Shown piece by piece: positions 15,779 to 24,801 of a stretch of 64,000 bases of DNA; the first letter of the stretch is position 1; each line of letters opens with the position of its first letter. The position numbers were made by a program, and so were the translations under genes. The notes beneath the pieces are model-generated. The model searched no databases. It saw only the letters and a list, made by a program, of their open reading frames with translations, and was not told where the DNA came from. Origin of the DNA: Nonomuraea africana (GTDB lineage Bacteria; Actinomycetota; Actinomycetes; Streptosporangiales; Streptosporangiaceae). Location of the stretch: the NCBI RefSeq assembly GCF_014873535.1, contig NZ_JADBEF010000001.1:4278001-4342000 (forward strand), given 5' to 3'.

Positions 15779-15983
15779 GCTGCCGTCGCTCCCCTCAACC
15801 TCCACCGGCTCTCCACGGCCGCCTCCCGCCCCCCTGCGCCCACCAGGCCCTCTTAGGCTGGCTAGGGGCATTCCGTTCCGGGTTGGTTCGGAGCGTTCGG
15901 GTTCGTCCGAGGCATTCCGGATTGATGTGTGCTGGTTCTCGGGTGGCTGTGGGATGGTCTCGGCGGGTTCAGGAGTGGGCGGT

Positions 15984-16083
15984 CCGTTGGGGTGGCCGGC
16001 CACGTGCGCTCGGTGACGCGTATCCCTGGACAGACGCCGGCCCCGTGCCAGGGGTGGCGCTTGAGTGGGGCTTGCCGTACAGG
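15984..16083 (+). repeat. ~100-bp dispersed intergenic repeat, right copy
   Basis: Runs from CCGTTGGGGTGGCCGGCCAC to GGCTTGCCGTACAGG and is the inverted counterpart of 12788-12886. Together the two copies flank a 3.1-kb segment holding the acyltransferase gene and the IS element. Confidence 0.85.
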
Positions 16084-16174
16084 AAGAAAGCCCCTCGCTC
16101 ACGCGCGGCGCCGTACAGGAAGAACACCCCCGCACCGTACGGAGAGAAGGTTGGGCGGGGCGGGGAGAATGCAA

Positions 16175-16206
16175 CGAGCCCCGCACGGAGGTCCGTGCGG
16201 GGCTCG
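16175..16206 (-). terminator. Terminator hairpin after rpsA
   Basis: A perfect 15-bp GC-rich stem (CGAGCCCCGCACGGA at 16175-16189, complement at 16192-16206) with a two-base centre lies 27 nt past the rpsA stop. On the minus strand it is followed by TTGCATTCTC, a weak T-tract, so it may act as a Rho-independent or intrinsic-like actinobacterial terminator. Confidence 0.8.
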
Positions 16207-16233
16207 ATGGTGTTGCTAGTTCAACTCACGTGG

Positions 16234-17715
16234 TCAGCTCTGGCCGCCCGCGAGCTTCTCGCGCAGGGCCGCGAGAGCCTCGTCCGAAGCGAGCGCACCA
16301 GCGGCCGGAGCCGAGGAGGTGCTGCTGCTGGACGGGGCCTGGGTCTCGCCGGTGTAGGTCGAGGGGGCTTCGCCCGCCTCGGCCTCGGCCTTGCGAGCCT
16401 CCTCGATCTGCTTCTTGTGAGCCTCGAAGCGGGTCTGCGCCTCGGCGTACTGGCGCTCCCACTCCTCACGCTGCTTGTCGAAGCCCTCGAGCCACTCACC
16501 CGTCTCGGGGTCGAAGCCCTCGGGGTAGATGTAGTTGCCCTGGTCGTCGTAGGTGGCCGCCATGCCGTACAGCGTCGGGTCGAACTCGACCTCGGCGCCG
16601 ACGCCCTCGTTGGCCTGCTTCAGCGAGAGGCTGATGCGGCGACGGTCGAGGTCGATGTCGATGATCTTCACGAAGATCTCGTCGCCGACCTGGACGACCT
16701 GCTCCGGGATCTCCACGTGGCGCTCGGCCAGCTCGGAGATGTGGACCAGGCCCTCGATGCCCTCCTCGACCCGGACGAACGCACCGAACGGCACCAGCTT
16801 GGTGACGCGGCCGGGGACGACCTGGCCGATCTGGTGGGTGCGGGCGAACTGCTGCCACGGGTCTTCCTGCGTCGCCTTGAGCGAGAGGGAGACGCGCTCG
16901 CGCTCCATGTCGACGTCGAGAACCTCGACGGTGACCTCCTGGCCGACCTCGACAACCTCGGAGGGGTGGTCGATGTGCTTCCAGGACAGCTCGGAGACGT
17001 GAACCAGACCGTCGACGCCGCCGAGGTCCACGAACGCACCGAAGTTGACGATCGAGGACACGACGCCCTTGCGGACCTGGCCCTTCTGCAGGGTGTTGAG
17101 GAAGGTCTGGCGGACCTCGGACTGCGTCTGCTCCAGCCAGGCACGGCGGGACAGGACCACGTTGTTGCGGTTCTTGTCCAGCTCGATGATCTTGGCTTCG
17201 AGCTCGCGGCCGACGTAGGGCTGCAGGTCGCGAACACGGCGCATCTCGACCAGGGACGCCGGCAGGAAGCCACGGAGGCCGATGTCGAGGATGAGACCAC
17301 CCTTGACGACCTCGATGACGGTGCCGGTGACGATGCCGTCCTCGTCCTTGATCTTCTCGATCGTGCCCCAGGCGCGCTCGTACTGCGCGCGCTTCTTGGA
17401 CAGGATCAGGCGACCCTCCTTGTCCTCCTTCTGGAGAACCAGGGCCTCGACGTGCTCGCCGACCTCGACAACATCAGCCGGGTCGACATCATGCTTGATC
17501 GAGAGCTCACGCGAGGGAATGACACCCTCGGTCTTGTAACCGATGTCGAGCAAGACCTCGTCTCGATCGACCTTGACGACGGTGCCCTCGACGATGTCGC
17601 CGTCGTTGAAGTACTTGATGGTCTCGTCGATCGCGGCGAGGAAGGCCTCTTCGGAACCGATGTCGTTGACCGCTACCTGCGGGGTGCTCGAGGTGGCCTC
17701 GGTGCTGCTCGTCAT
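16234..17715 (-). CDS. rpsA: 30S ribosomal protein S1
   Basis: 493 residues from ATG 17715. Four S1 (OB-fold) RNA-binding repeats are recognisable, e.g. GDIVEGTVVKVDRDEVLLDIGYK, GTVIEVVKGGLILDIGLRGFLP, KGVVSSIVNFGAFVDLGGVDGLVH and GRVTKLVPFGAFVRVEEGIEGLVH, against six in E. coli; four is usual for actinobacteria. The acidic, Ser/Ala-rich C-terminal tail is also typical. It binds mRNA leaders during translation initiation on the small subunit. Confidence 0.97.
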   Translation of the reverse strand: MTSSTEATSSTPQVAVNDIGSEEAFLAAIDETIKYFNDGDIVEGTVVKVDRDEVLLDIGYKTEGVIPSRELSIKHDVDPADVVEVGEHVEALVLQKEDKEGRLILSKKRAQYERAWGTIEKIKDEDGIVTGTVIEVVKGGLILDIGLRGFLPASLVEMRRVRDLQPYVGRELEAKIIELDKNRNNVVLSRRAWLEQTQSEVRQTFLNTLQKGQVRKGVVSSIVNFGAFVDLGGVDGLVHVSELSWKHIDHPSEVVEVGQEVTVEVLDVDMERERVSLSLKATQEDPWQQFARTHQIGQVVPGRVTKLVPFGAFVRVEEGIEGLVHISELAERHVEIPEQVVQVGDEIFVKIIDIDLDRRRISLSLKQANEGVGAEVEFDPTLYGMAATYDDQGNYIYPEGFDPETGEWLEGFDKQREEWERQYAEAQTRFEAHKKQIEEARKAEAEAGEAPSTYTGETQAPSSSSTSSAPAAGALASDEALAALREKLAGGQS

Positions 17716-17939
17716 GTGTGGAATTGCTCCGAACGCGGACAGATGTCGATGTGGCGGACGCGCAGCAGGCTCTCTTCCGCATCAAGCCGAGGATGACGTC
17801 ATCGACGAGACCGAGCGCGAGCCCGCTCCGTCTGAGGCGCGCGCGAGCCCACAGCGCAGCGATCAGCATATGAGACCTGGCGAGCGGGGTCAATCCGAGG
17901 ACACGGGACGGCAAGAGACGCAAAGGCGTGCGGGGCCGC

Positions 17940-19058
17940 CTAGTAGGCGTTGACCTGCCCGATCCGCTTGGGAGTGATATTACCCCGAGTTTTCCTTGGG
18001 ATGGAGATCCTCTCCGGATCTCCATCGGAGACAAAGCGCTCACCAGGGTGCTTGTTCAGCCATTCCAGCCAGTACTGCGAGCACCACTTCCGGCACTCGC
18101 CCTTCTTGCCGTTGCTCTGGATCCGCTGGATCGCGCCCCGGTCGAATTTTTTCGCGTAGGGCGAAAGCGAGGGCTCGGCGCCGGCGAGGAAGACCCCGGC
18201 GAGATCATACGAGATACCGCCCCATGATCCCTTCCTGGCGATCTTCTTCGGATGCGGCATCGAGCCGAACGGCAGCGCCAGCGTCTCGCTGGGCGGCGCG
18301 CCAGACTTCTTCAGCAGCCGTTCGAGCCGGACGATCTGCTCCTGGACCTTCTTCTTCGGCAGGACCGCCAGGTTGGGGTGTCCCCAGGTGTGGTTGGCCA
18401 CCTCGAACCCGTGCTCGGTCAACCACCGCACGGCCTTCGCCTGGTCGGACTGGTTGCGCAGGCCGAAGGGCTGGCTGTTGATCCAGAAGGTCGCCACGGG
18501 CCTGAAGCTCGGGTACTTCCTGGCCACGTCGTAGATGATCCTGACCGCGGTGTCCTTCTTGGGCATGCCCGCGCCGTCGAGCGCGAAGTGGCTGGCGTGC
18601 CCGTCGTCGAAGGTGAGCACGACGGGGAACTTGCCCGCGGGCACCCTGATGTCGCCGGTGGCGAACTCCTTGGCGGTGATCGGCACGTAACCCTGCCTGG
18701 CCAGCTTCTCCAGCTCCTGCCGGATCTGCGAGGGGGTGCGGTCGATCGAGGCCAGCCGCTTCTTCATGATCCGGTGATACATGATCACCGGAACCAGTCC
18801 GAGCTCGTTGGCCTTCACCTGCCTGGCGAACTCCGGCGTCGCCGTCACCGGCGGTGGCGGCTCGCCGCTGGGCAGATCCGGCTGCGGCTCCGGCTGCACC
18901 TCCGCCTTCTTGGACGGCTGGACGGTGCCGACCGCCGCGGCCTTCCCCGGGGTGGGCTCGCCGGCGGTGGGGAGCAGCAGCAGAGCGGCGATCGCGACGG
19001 TGACGACCACGATGTTGGCTACCCCGATGACGCGCGTCAGGGATGCTGAATTCCGCAC
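17940..19058 (-). CDS. Membrane-anchored/exported polysaccharide deacetylase (NodB fold)
   Basis: 372 residues from GTG 19058, chosen because GGGAG precedes it by about 4 nt; an in-frame ATG at 19118 would add 20 Gly/Trp-rich residues. One TM/signal segment (ANIVVVTVAIAALLLLP) and a Pro-rich linker are followed by the CE4 catalytic domain: VPVIMYHRI, VVLTFDDGHASHF (general base and metal Asp) and EVANHTWGHPNL (metal His pair). It probably removes N- or O-acetyl groups from cell-wall glycans outside the membrane. Downstream rpsA is separated by over 200 bp and has its own promoter region. Confidence 0.9.
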   Translation of the reverse strand: MRNSASLTRVIGVANIVVVTVAIAALLLLPTAGEPTPGKAAAVGTVQPSKKAEVQPEPQPDLPSGEPPPPVTATPEFARQVKANELGLVPVIMYHRIMKKRLASIDRTPSQIRQELEKLARQGYVPITAKEFATGDIRVPAGKFPVVLTFDDGHASHFALDGAGMPKKDTAVRIIYDVARKYPSFRPVATFWINSQPFGLRNQSDQAKAVRWLTEHGFEVANHTWGHPNLAVLPKKKVQEQIVRLERLLKKSGAPPSETLALPFGSMPHPKKIARKGSWGGISYDLAGVFLAGAEPSLSPYAKKFDRGAIQRIQSNGKKGECRKWCSQYWLEWLNKHPGERFVSDGDPERISIPRKTRGNITPKRIGQVNAY

Positions 19059-19705
19059 AGAACTCCCGTGCTCATCGAGGCCAGACCAACCAGTCCAGCC
19101 TAGACCAGATCCCCCCAATGACTCTCACGATCACCCGCCCAGTCAGGTGAATACCGTTGCCCCCGCTACCCCCATCCCTCCCCCGAAGCCCACCTCGCGC
19201 CATCGCCCACCCAGCTCCCCCGCCCCTTCAACGCGAGAGCAGCCCAACGGGGGCGCGCACCGGGCCTCACGAGGATCGGGGGCCCAGAACCTCCGAGACG
19301 CCACCGACCTAGCCGACGGACCTCGGCGGTCCCGGGGCTCCGGCGGGTTCAGGGGCGTCGCGGTTATGGGGGTGCCGGGTTCGGGGTGTCGGGTTCCGGG
19401 GCGTCAGGATTCCTGGGGTGTTGGAGTTCTGGTGTGTTGGGGTTCCAGGGGGTGGGGTGGGTTAGGGGTCCAACGGGGTGCAAGGGGTGGGTGGGTGCTC
19501 CGGAGGGATGCCACGAGCTGGGGCTTTGGGCCCTGGAGGGCGTCAGAAGCCCGACGCCACGAGGACGCCAGCCCCCAGCGCCCGAGATCCTGAGGACCGG
19601 GAGCGCCGGGGCCCGGCCCTCCAGGGGGCAGCGCGAAGAAGGTGTCCCACGATCCCGACGTCTCCAGCCCGGCCCCGTGGGCTGGAGTGGCGTGATGGAT
19701 GGACA

Positions 19706-19752
19706 CCGGCCACGTGCCCACGGTGGCCTCTCCCGTGCTGTGCCGTACAAGG
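19706..19752 (+). repeat. Shortened relative of the ~100-bp dispersed repeat
   Basis: CCGGCCACGTGCCCACGGTG resembles the left part of the copy at 15984-16083, and GCCGTACAAGG at 19742 resembles its right end. The middle portion is missing. Confidence 0.5.
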
Positions 19753-19819
19753 AAGGGGCCCTGAGGACACCGAGCCCCGTGCTGTGCCGTACAAGGATGA
19801 GGCTCTGAGGACACGGAGA
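19732..19819 (+). repeat. 44-bp tandem repeat downstream of polA
   Basis: CCCGTGCTGTGCCGTACAAGG begins at 19732 and again at 19776, each followed by a variant of CTGAGGACAC-GAG. Two full units directly precede the polA 3' end. No terminator-like T-run. Confidence 0.8.
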
Positions 19820-19844
19820 CCGGGCCCGGGGACGTGAGGATGGG

Positions 19845-22535
19845 TTAGTGGCCGGCGTCCTCCCAGGTGCGGCCGATGCCGACGGAGACCTCGAGGGGGA
19901 CGCGCAGGCTGTAGGCGGAGTTCATCTGGTCGCAGACCACCTGGCGGAGCGTCTCGAGCTCCCCTGGCGCCACCTCGAACACCAGTTCGTCATGCACCTG
20001 CAGCAGCATGCGCGACCGCAGCCCCTCCTCGTGCAGCGCCTGGCTCACGTTGAGCATCGCGACCTTGATGATGTCGGCCGCCGACCCCTGGATCGGGGCG
20101 TTGAGCGCCATGCGCTCGGCCATCTCGCGCCGCTGCCGGTTGTCGCTGGTCAGGTCGGGCAGGTAGCGGCGGCGACCCATGATCGTCTCGGTGTAGCCGT
20201 CCTTGCGGGCCTGGGTGACGATCTCGTGGAGGAAGTCGCGGACGCCGCCGAACTCCTCGAAGTACTCCTCCTTGAGCGCCCGCGCCTCGGCGACGGGGAT
20301 GTTGAGCTGCCCCGACAGGCCGAAGTCGGACAGCCCGTAGGCCAGGCCGTAGTTCATGGCCTTGATGCGGGCCCGCAGATCGCCGTCGACCTGCTCCGGC
20401 GGCAGGTCGAAGACGCGCGCGGCGGTCGCCTGGTGGAAGTCGTGGCCCGACTCGAAGGCGGCGATCAGCGCCTCGTCGCCGGACAGGTGGGCCATGATGC
20501 GCAGCTCGATCTGGCTGTAGTCGGCCGTCAGGAGCGTCTCGTAGCCGGAGCCCACGACGAAGCCCTGCCTGATACGGCGGCCCTCGGCCGTGCGGATCGG
20601 GATGTTCTGCAGGTTGGGCTTCTCGCTCGACAGGCGCCCGGTGGCCGCGACGATCTGGTTGAAGGTCGTGTGGATGCGGCCGTCGTCGGTGATCTCCTTG
20701 ATCAGGCCTTCGACCGTGGTGCGCAGCTTCTGCTGGTCGCGGTGGCGCAGCATGATGATCGGCAGTTCGTGGTCGGTCTGGGTGGCCAGCCAGGCGAGCG
20801 CGTCGGCGTCGGTGGTGTAGCCGGTCTTGGTCTTCTTCGTCTTGGGCAGGTTGAGCCTGACGAAGAAGATCTCCTGCAGCTGCTTGGGCGAGCCCAGGTT
20901 GAACGGCTCGCCGACCACGCGGTGCGCCTCCTCGACGGCCTGCTTGACCGCCGCGCCGAACTCCGCCTCGAGCCCGGCGAGGTACTGGCGGTCGGCGCCG
21001 ATGCCGGCCCGCTCCATCTCGGCCAGGACGCTCAGCAGCGGCAGCTCGACCTCCTCGAGCAGCTGGGTGCCGCCGCGCCCGGCCAGGAACGACTCGAGTG
21101 ACTGGGCCAGCTCGCGCACCGCGTGGGCGCGCAGCGCGAGGTCCTTGGCGGGCGCGTCGTCGTCGTCGCCGAACAGCGCGGCCTGGCCGCCGGACTCCTC
21201 CTCCACCTTGAGATCGCGGTTGAGGTAGCGCCTGGCCAGATCTTCGAGGGCGAAGGTGCGCTGCCCCGGCATCGCCAGGTAGGCGGCGAGCGCCGTGTCG
21301 CACGTCAGGCCCTTGAGGTCCATTCCCTGAGCCCACAGGGCCAGCATGGGGCCCTTGGCGTCGTGGACGGCCTTGGGCCTCGCAGGATCGCTCAGCCACG
21401 CTCTGAGGGCCGTTTCGTCCGCTTCTGTGAGCCTTGTGGGATCGATGTGGGCGGCGGTGCCGTCGGGTGAGGCGATCGCGATGCCGTCGATGCGGCCGGT
21501 GCCGCTGCCGTACGCGCCCTTGAAGGCCAGCCCCGCGCGGCCCTCGGGCATCGCCGACAGCCACCCGGCGACCCGGTCGGGACCGAGGATAACGGTCTCG
21601 ACCTCGAAGCCCTGCTCGGGCTCCGCCTCGGCGGTGCCGAGCACCTTGAAGACGCGCTCGCGCAGCTCGCCGCGGATCTGCAGGGTGTCGAACAGCTTGT
21701 TGATCTCTTCGCGGTCCCAGGCGCCCTGCTGGAGGTCGGCCAGGTCGACCTCGAGCGGGACGTCGCGCAGCAGCTCGGTGAGGCGGCGGTTCATCAGCAC
21801 CTGGGCCACGTGCTCGCGCAGCTTGTCGCCGACCTTGCCCTTGACCTCGTCGACCCTGTCGACGAGAGCGGTCAGCGAGCCGAACTCGCGCACCCACTTG
21901 GCCGCGGTCTTCTCGCCCACGCCGGGGATGCTGAGCAGGTTGTCGCTGGGGTCGCCGCGCAGCGCGGCGAAGTCGGGGTACTGCTGCGGAGTCAGGTCGT
22001 ACTTCTCGACGACCGCCTCGGGCGTGAACCTGGTCATGTCGCTGATGCCGCGCCTGGTCATCAGGACCGTGATCTCGGAGCTGACCAGCTGGAGCGCGTC
22101 GCGGTCGCCGGTGACGATCAGCACGTTCATGCCCTCGCCCGCGGCGCGGGTGGCCAGCGTCGCGATCAGGTCGTCGGCCTCGTAGCCGGGCAGCGACAGG
22201 TGCGGGATGCGCAGCGTGTCGAGCAGCTCGTAGATCAGCTGCATCTGGCCGCGGAAGTCTTCGGGAGTCTCGCTGCGGTTGGCCTTGTACTCGGTGTACT
22301 CGGCGTGCCTGAAGGTCGGCTCCGACCTGTCGAAGCAGACTGCCACGTTGGTCGGCTGCTCGTCACGCAGGATGTTGGTCAACATCGAGGTGAACCCGTA
22401 GACCGCCTCGGTGTGCTGACCGTCGGTGGTCATCAGGTTGGCGTCCTTCAGGGCGTAGAACGCGCGATAGGCAAGGGAATGCCCATCCAGGAGCAGCAGG
22501 CACGGACGGGCGGGGGTCGTTTCACTCTTCGGCAC
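19845..22535 (-). CDS. polA: DNA polymerase I
   Basis: 896 residues from GTG 22535. The N-terminal 5'-3' exonuclease/FEN domain (about 1-300) carries LLLLDGHSLAYRAFYAL, CFDRSEPTFRH, GYEADDLIATLA and IPGVGEKTAAK. The central 3'-5' exonuclease fold lacks the catalytic Asp/Glu set, as in most actinobacterial PolA. The C-terminal polymerase domain has LLTADYSQIELRIMAHLSGD (motif A), RRIRQGFV and MLLQVHDELVFE (motif C). It acts in Okazaki-fragment maturation and repair, and is divergent from the thioesterase gene. Confidence 0.98.
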   Translation of the reverse strand: MPKSETTPARPCLLLLDGHSLAYRAFYALKDANLMTTDGQHTEAVYGFTSMLTNILRDEQPTNVAVCFDRSEPTFRHAEYTEYKANRSETPEDFRGQMQLIYELLDTLRIPHLSLPGYEADDLIATLATRAAGEGMNVLIVTGDRDALQLVSSEITVLMTRRGISDMTRFTPEAVVEKYDLTPQQYPDFAALRGDPSDNLLSIPGVGEKTAAKWVREFGSLTALVDRVDEVKGKVGDKLREHVAQVLMNRRLTELLRDVPLEVDLADLQQGAWDREEINKLFDTLQIRGELRERVFKVLGTAEAEPEQGFEVETVILGPDRVAGWLSAMPEGRAGLAFKGAYGSGTGRIDGIAIASPDGTAAHIDPTRLTEADETALRAWLSDPARPKAVHDAKGPMLALWAQGMDLKGLTCDTALAAYLAMPGQRTFALEDLARRYLNRDLKVEEESGGQAALFGDDDDAPAKDLALRAHAVRELAQSLESFLAGRGGTQLLEEVELPLLSVLAEMERAGIGADRQYLAGLEAEFGAAVKQAVEEAHRVVGEPFNLGSPKQLQEIFFVRLNLPKTKKTKTGYTTDADALAWLATQTDHELPIIMLRHRDQQKLRTTVEGLIKEITDDGRIHTTFNQIVAATGRLSSEKPNLQNIPIRTAEGRRIRQGFVVGSGYETLLTADYSQIELRIMAHLSGDEALIAAFESGHDFHQATAARVFDLPPEQVDGDLRARIKAMNYGLAYGLSDFGLSGQLNIPVAEARALKEEYFEEFGGVRDFLHEIVTQARKDGYTETIMGRRRYLPDLTSDNRQRREMAERMALNAPIQGSAADIIKVAMLNVSQALHEEGLRSRMLLQVHDELVFEVAPGELETLRQVVCDQMNSAYSLRVPLEVSVGIGRTWEDAGH

Positions 22536-22597
22536 AATCGCAGCCTAGTCTCCTGGTGCGACAGAAAACCTGAGCTCTAGGTACAGGAGGCCTCCCC

Positions 22598-22999
22598 TTG
22601 ACGTTCGACATCGCCGTCGTCAACGAGATGAGCAAGGGCACGCTGGGCGAGCGGATGGGCATCGAGTTCGTCGAGGTCTCGGCCGAGCGGGTGGTGGCGC
22701 GGATGCCGGTGAAGGGCAACACCCAGCCGTACGGCCTGCTGCACGGAGGCGCCTCCGTTGTGCTCGCCGAATCGCTCGGCTCCATCGGCGCCGCCGTTCA
22801 CGCGGGCGAGGGCAGGATCGCGGTCGGCATCGAGATCAACGCCACGCACCACCGCTCGGCCACCGACGGTCATGTCACGGGCGTCGCGACCAGGTCGCAC
22901 GGGGGAAGGTCGCTGGCCACCTACGACGTCGTGATCACCGACGAGGAGGGCCGCCGGGTCTGCACCTCGCGCATCACCTGCATGCTGCGCGACGCCTGA
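22598..22999 (+). CDS. Hotdog-fold acyl-CoA thioesterase (PaaI/DHNA-CoA type)
   Basis: 133 residues from TTG 22598, supported by AGGAGG 8 nt upstream. The 4HBT signature is seen as QPYGLLHGGASVVLAESLGSIGA, with the helix Glu after HGG, then VGIEINATHHRSATDG. Members hydrolyse phenylacetyl-CoA, 1,4-dihydroxy-2-naphthoyl-CoA or other aryl-CoAs; gene position beside polA is common in actinobacteria but does not settle the substrate. Monocistronic, ending before a shared hairpin region. Confidence 0.88.
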   Translation: MTFDIAVVNEMSKGTLGERMGIEFVEVSAERVVARMPVKGNTQPYGLLHGGASVVLAESLGSIGAAVHAGEGRIAVGIEINATHHRSATDGHVTGVATRSHGGRSLATYDVVITDEEGRRVCTSRITCMLRDA

Positions 23000-23070
23000 G
23001 TCACACCGGTGACTTACGCCCACCCTTTGCGCGGGAACCCCGATGGTCGCTACGGTTGAGCCACCAGAGC

Positions 23071-23140
23071 CCGCGGGGAGGCCCAGTAGATAACGTGTAG
23101 GGCCGGGGAAGCCCTACACGGCCCCAAAAGCCTCCCCCGG
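23071..23140. terminator. Nested hairpins between convergent thioesterase and glnQ-like genes
   Basis: The inner hairpin has a 9-bp stem, GTGTAGGGC (23095-23103) with GCCCTACAC (23111-23119). An outer imperfect pairing joins CCGCGGGGAGGC (23071-23082) and GCCTCCCCCGGG (23129-23140). It probably terminates both convergent transcripts; T-runs are absent. Confidence 0.7.
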
Positions 23141-23149
23141 GTTCGTCTC

Positions 23150-23914
23150 TCAGAGCACCTTCGACAGGAACAGCTTCGTCCGCTCGTGCTGCGGATTGGT
23201 CAGCACCTCGCGAGGCGCTCCCTTCTCCACGACGATGCCGTCGTCCATGAACACCAGCGAGTCGCCGACCTCGCGGGCGAATCCCATCTCGTGGGTCACC
23301 ACGATCATGGTCATTCCCTCGCGGGCCAGGTCGCGCATGACGTCCAGCACCTCGCCGACCAGCTCCGGGTCGAGCGCCGAGGTCGGCTCGTCGAAGAGCA
23401 TCAGCTTCGGCTGCATGGCCAGCGCCCGCGCGATCGCGACGCGCTGCTGCTGGCCGCCCGACAGCTGCGCGGGGTAGCTGCGCATCTTCCCGGCCAGCCC
23501 CACCCGCTCCAGCAGCTCGGCCGCCCTCTTCCGCACGACGACGGCGGGCTCGCCCTTGACCCGCTGCGGGGCCTCCATGACGTTCTCCAGCGCCGTCATG
23601 TGCGGGAAGAGGTTGAAGCGCTGGAACACCATCCCGATGTCCTTGCGCTGGGCGGCGACCTCCCGCTCCTTGAGCTCGTGCAGCTTGCCGCCGTGCTCGC
23701 GGTAGCCGATCAGCTTGCCGTCGACGTACAGGCGGCCCGCGTTGACCTTCTCCAGGTGGTTGATGCAGCGCAGGAAGGTCGACTTGCCCGACCCCGAGGG
23801 GCCGATGACGCACATCACCTCGCCGTTGAGCACCTCGAGGTCGATGCCCTTGAGCACCTGAACGTGGCCGAAGTCCTTGCAGACCTGCTCGGCCTTGACC
23901 ATCACGTCGCTCAT
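23150..23914 (-). CDS. Polar amino-acid ABC transporter ATPase
   Basis: 254 residues. It has Walker A GPSGSGKSTFLRCI, the Q-loop VFQRFNLFPHMTALENV, the ABC signature LSGGQQQRVAIARAL, Walker B LMLFDEPTSALDP and the switch His in VTHEMGFA, the classic GlnQ/HisP subfamily. It energises uptake through the adjacent permease and binding protein. The ATG overlaps the permease stop by 4 nt. The exact amino acid cannot be assigned. Confidence 0.95.
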   Translation of the reverse strand: MSDVMVKAEQVCKDFGHVQVLKGIDLEVLNGEVMCVIGPSGSGKSTFLRCINHLEKVNAGRLYVDGKLIGYREHGGKLHELKEREVAAQRKDIGMVFQRFNLFPHMTALENVMEAPQRVKGEPAVVVRKRAAELLERVGLAGKMRSYPAQLSGGQQQRVAIARALAMQPKLMLFDEPTSALDPELVGEVLDVMRDLAREGMTMIVVTHEMGFAREVGDSLVFMDDGIVVEKGAPREVLTNPQHERTKLFLSKVL

Positions 23915-24798
23915 GCCGTACCGCCTATGAACCTGACGCGGCCGCCGCCTGGATGCGACCCCTTGGCGTAGTGGCGCTCGAGGTAGAACTGTCCCACCAT
24001 CATGATCGAGGACAGGATCAGGTACCAGATGCAGGCCATGATCAGCATCGGGATGACCTGATACGTCGAGGCGTAGATCGTCTGCGCGGTGAAGGTCAGC
24101 TCCAGGTACGGGATGGCCGCCACCAGCGAGGTGTTCTTCAGCATCGAGATGGCCTCGTTGCCGGTCGGCGGGACGATGACGCGCATCGCCTGCGGCAGCA
24201 CGATCCTGCGCATCGTGTGCATACGCGTCATGCCGAGCGCCTGCGCCGCCTCCTGCTGTCCTGGATCGACCGACAGGATGCCCGCCCTGATGATCTCGGC
24301 CATGTAGGCCGCCTCGTTGAGGATCAGGCCGAGCGCGGCCATCAGCGCCGCGCTGTAGAGCGCGTTGGTCGGCCAGGTGGCGAACTCGGGGCCGAACGGG
24401 ATGCCGACCCCGATCTGCGGGAACAGCGCGCCGATGTTGCCCCAGATGAGCAGCTGCGTGTAGAGCGGCGTGCCCCTGAAGACCCACAGGTACAGCCACG
24501 ACGCCCCGCGCATGAGCGGGTTGGGCGACAGCCGCATCAGGGCGAGCACGATGCCCAGCCCGACGCCGCCGAGCATGGCCGCGATCGTGAGCCAGATCGT
24601 GTTGCGCACGCCGTTCAGCACGGGCGGAGACAGGAAGTACTTCCACTGCTCGGCCCAGTTGTAGTTGGTGTTGGTGACGACGTTGCTCACCAGCATCGCG
24701 GCGAGCACCACGATGACCGCGGCGGCCACCCATCTGCCCGGATGCCGGACGGGCACGGCCTTGATCAGTTCGGGCCGCGCCCTTTCCGTCTCGGTCAT
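23911..24798 (-). CDS. Polar amino-acid ABC transporter permease
   Basis: 295 residues with about five to six TM helices. It contains the HisM/GlnP permease motif region NEAAYMAEIIRAGILSVDPGQQEAAQALGM (EAA loop contacting the ATPase) and LPQAMRVIVPP. The N-terminal ~45 residues form an extended cytosolic stretch plus TM1. Only one permease gene is present, so it probably forms a homodimer. It lies between the binding-protein and ATPase genes in one operon. Confidence 0.94.
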   Translation of the reverse strand: MTETERARPELIKAVPVRHPGRWVAAAVIVVLAAMLVSNVVTNTNYNWAEQWKYFLSPPVLNGVRNTIWLTIAAMLGGVGLGIVLALMRLSPNPLMRGASWLYLWVFRGTPLYTQLLIWGNIGALFPQIGVGIPFGPEFATWPTNALYSAALMAALGLILNEAAYMAEIIRAGILSVDPGQQEAAQALGMTRMHTMRRIVLPQAMRVIVPPTGNEAISMLKNTSLVAAIPYLELTFTAQTIYASTYQVIPMLIMACIWYLILSSIMMVGQFYLERHYAKGSHPGGGRVRFIGGTA

Positions 24799-24801
24799 GA
24801 G

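Larger units (their letters stand above)
15457..16174. other. Gene-free, skewed repeat region between the IS and rpsA
   Basis: About 700 bases without a credible gene. The left part (to about 15880) is C-rich and mostly a 149-bp imperfect tandem duplication. The right part is G-rich and holds the right copy of the ~100-bp dispersed repeat plus three GCCGTACAGG or CCGTACGG boxes (16074-16143). The open frames here have biased, repetitive composition and change frame between repeat copies, which argues against coding. Confidence 0.65.
19059..19844. other. Gene-free, G-rich repeat spacer between the deacetylase and polA
   Basis: Nearly 800 bases with no supportable gene. It includes a G-tract-rich, T/G-biased stretch (about 19367-19500), a shortened copy of the dispersed repeat (19706-19752) and a 44-bp tandem repeat (19732-19819). 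Open frames on both strands are repetitive and lack start signals. Confidence 0.65.

Noticed and set aside
15683..16186. Minus-strand open frame with Glu/Gly-rich repeats between the IS and rpsA.
   Set aside because: Overlaps out-of-phase repeat copies, biased composition, no ribosome site; better explained as noncoding repeats.
12736..16233. Biosynthetic gene cluster around the acyltransferase.
   Set aside because: Only one enzyme gene is present, surrounded by noncoding DNA and an IS.
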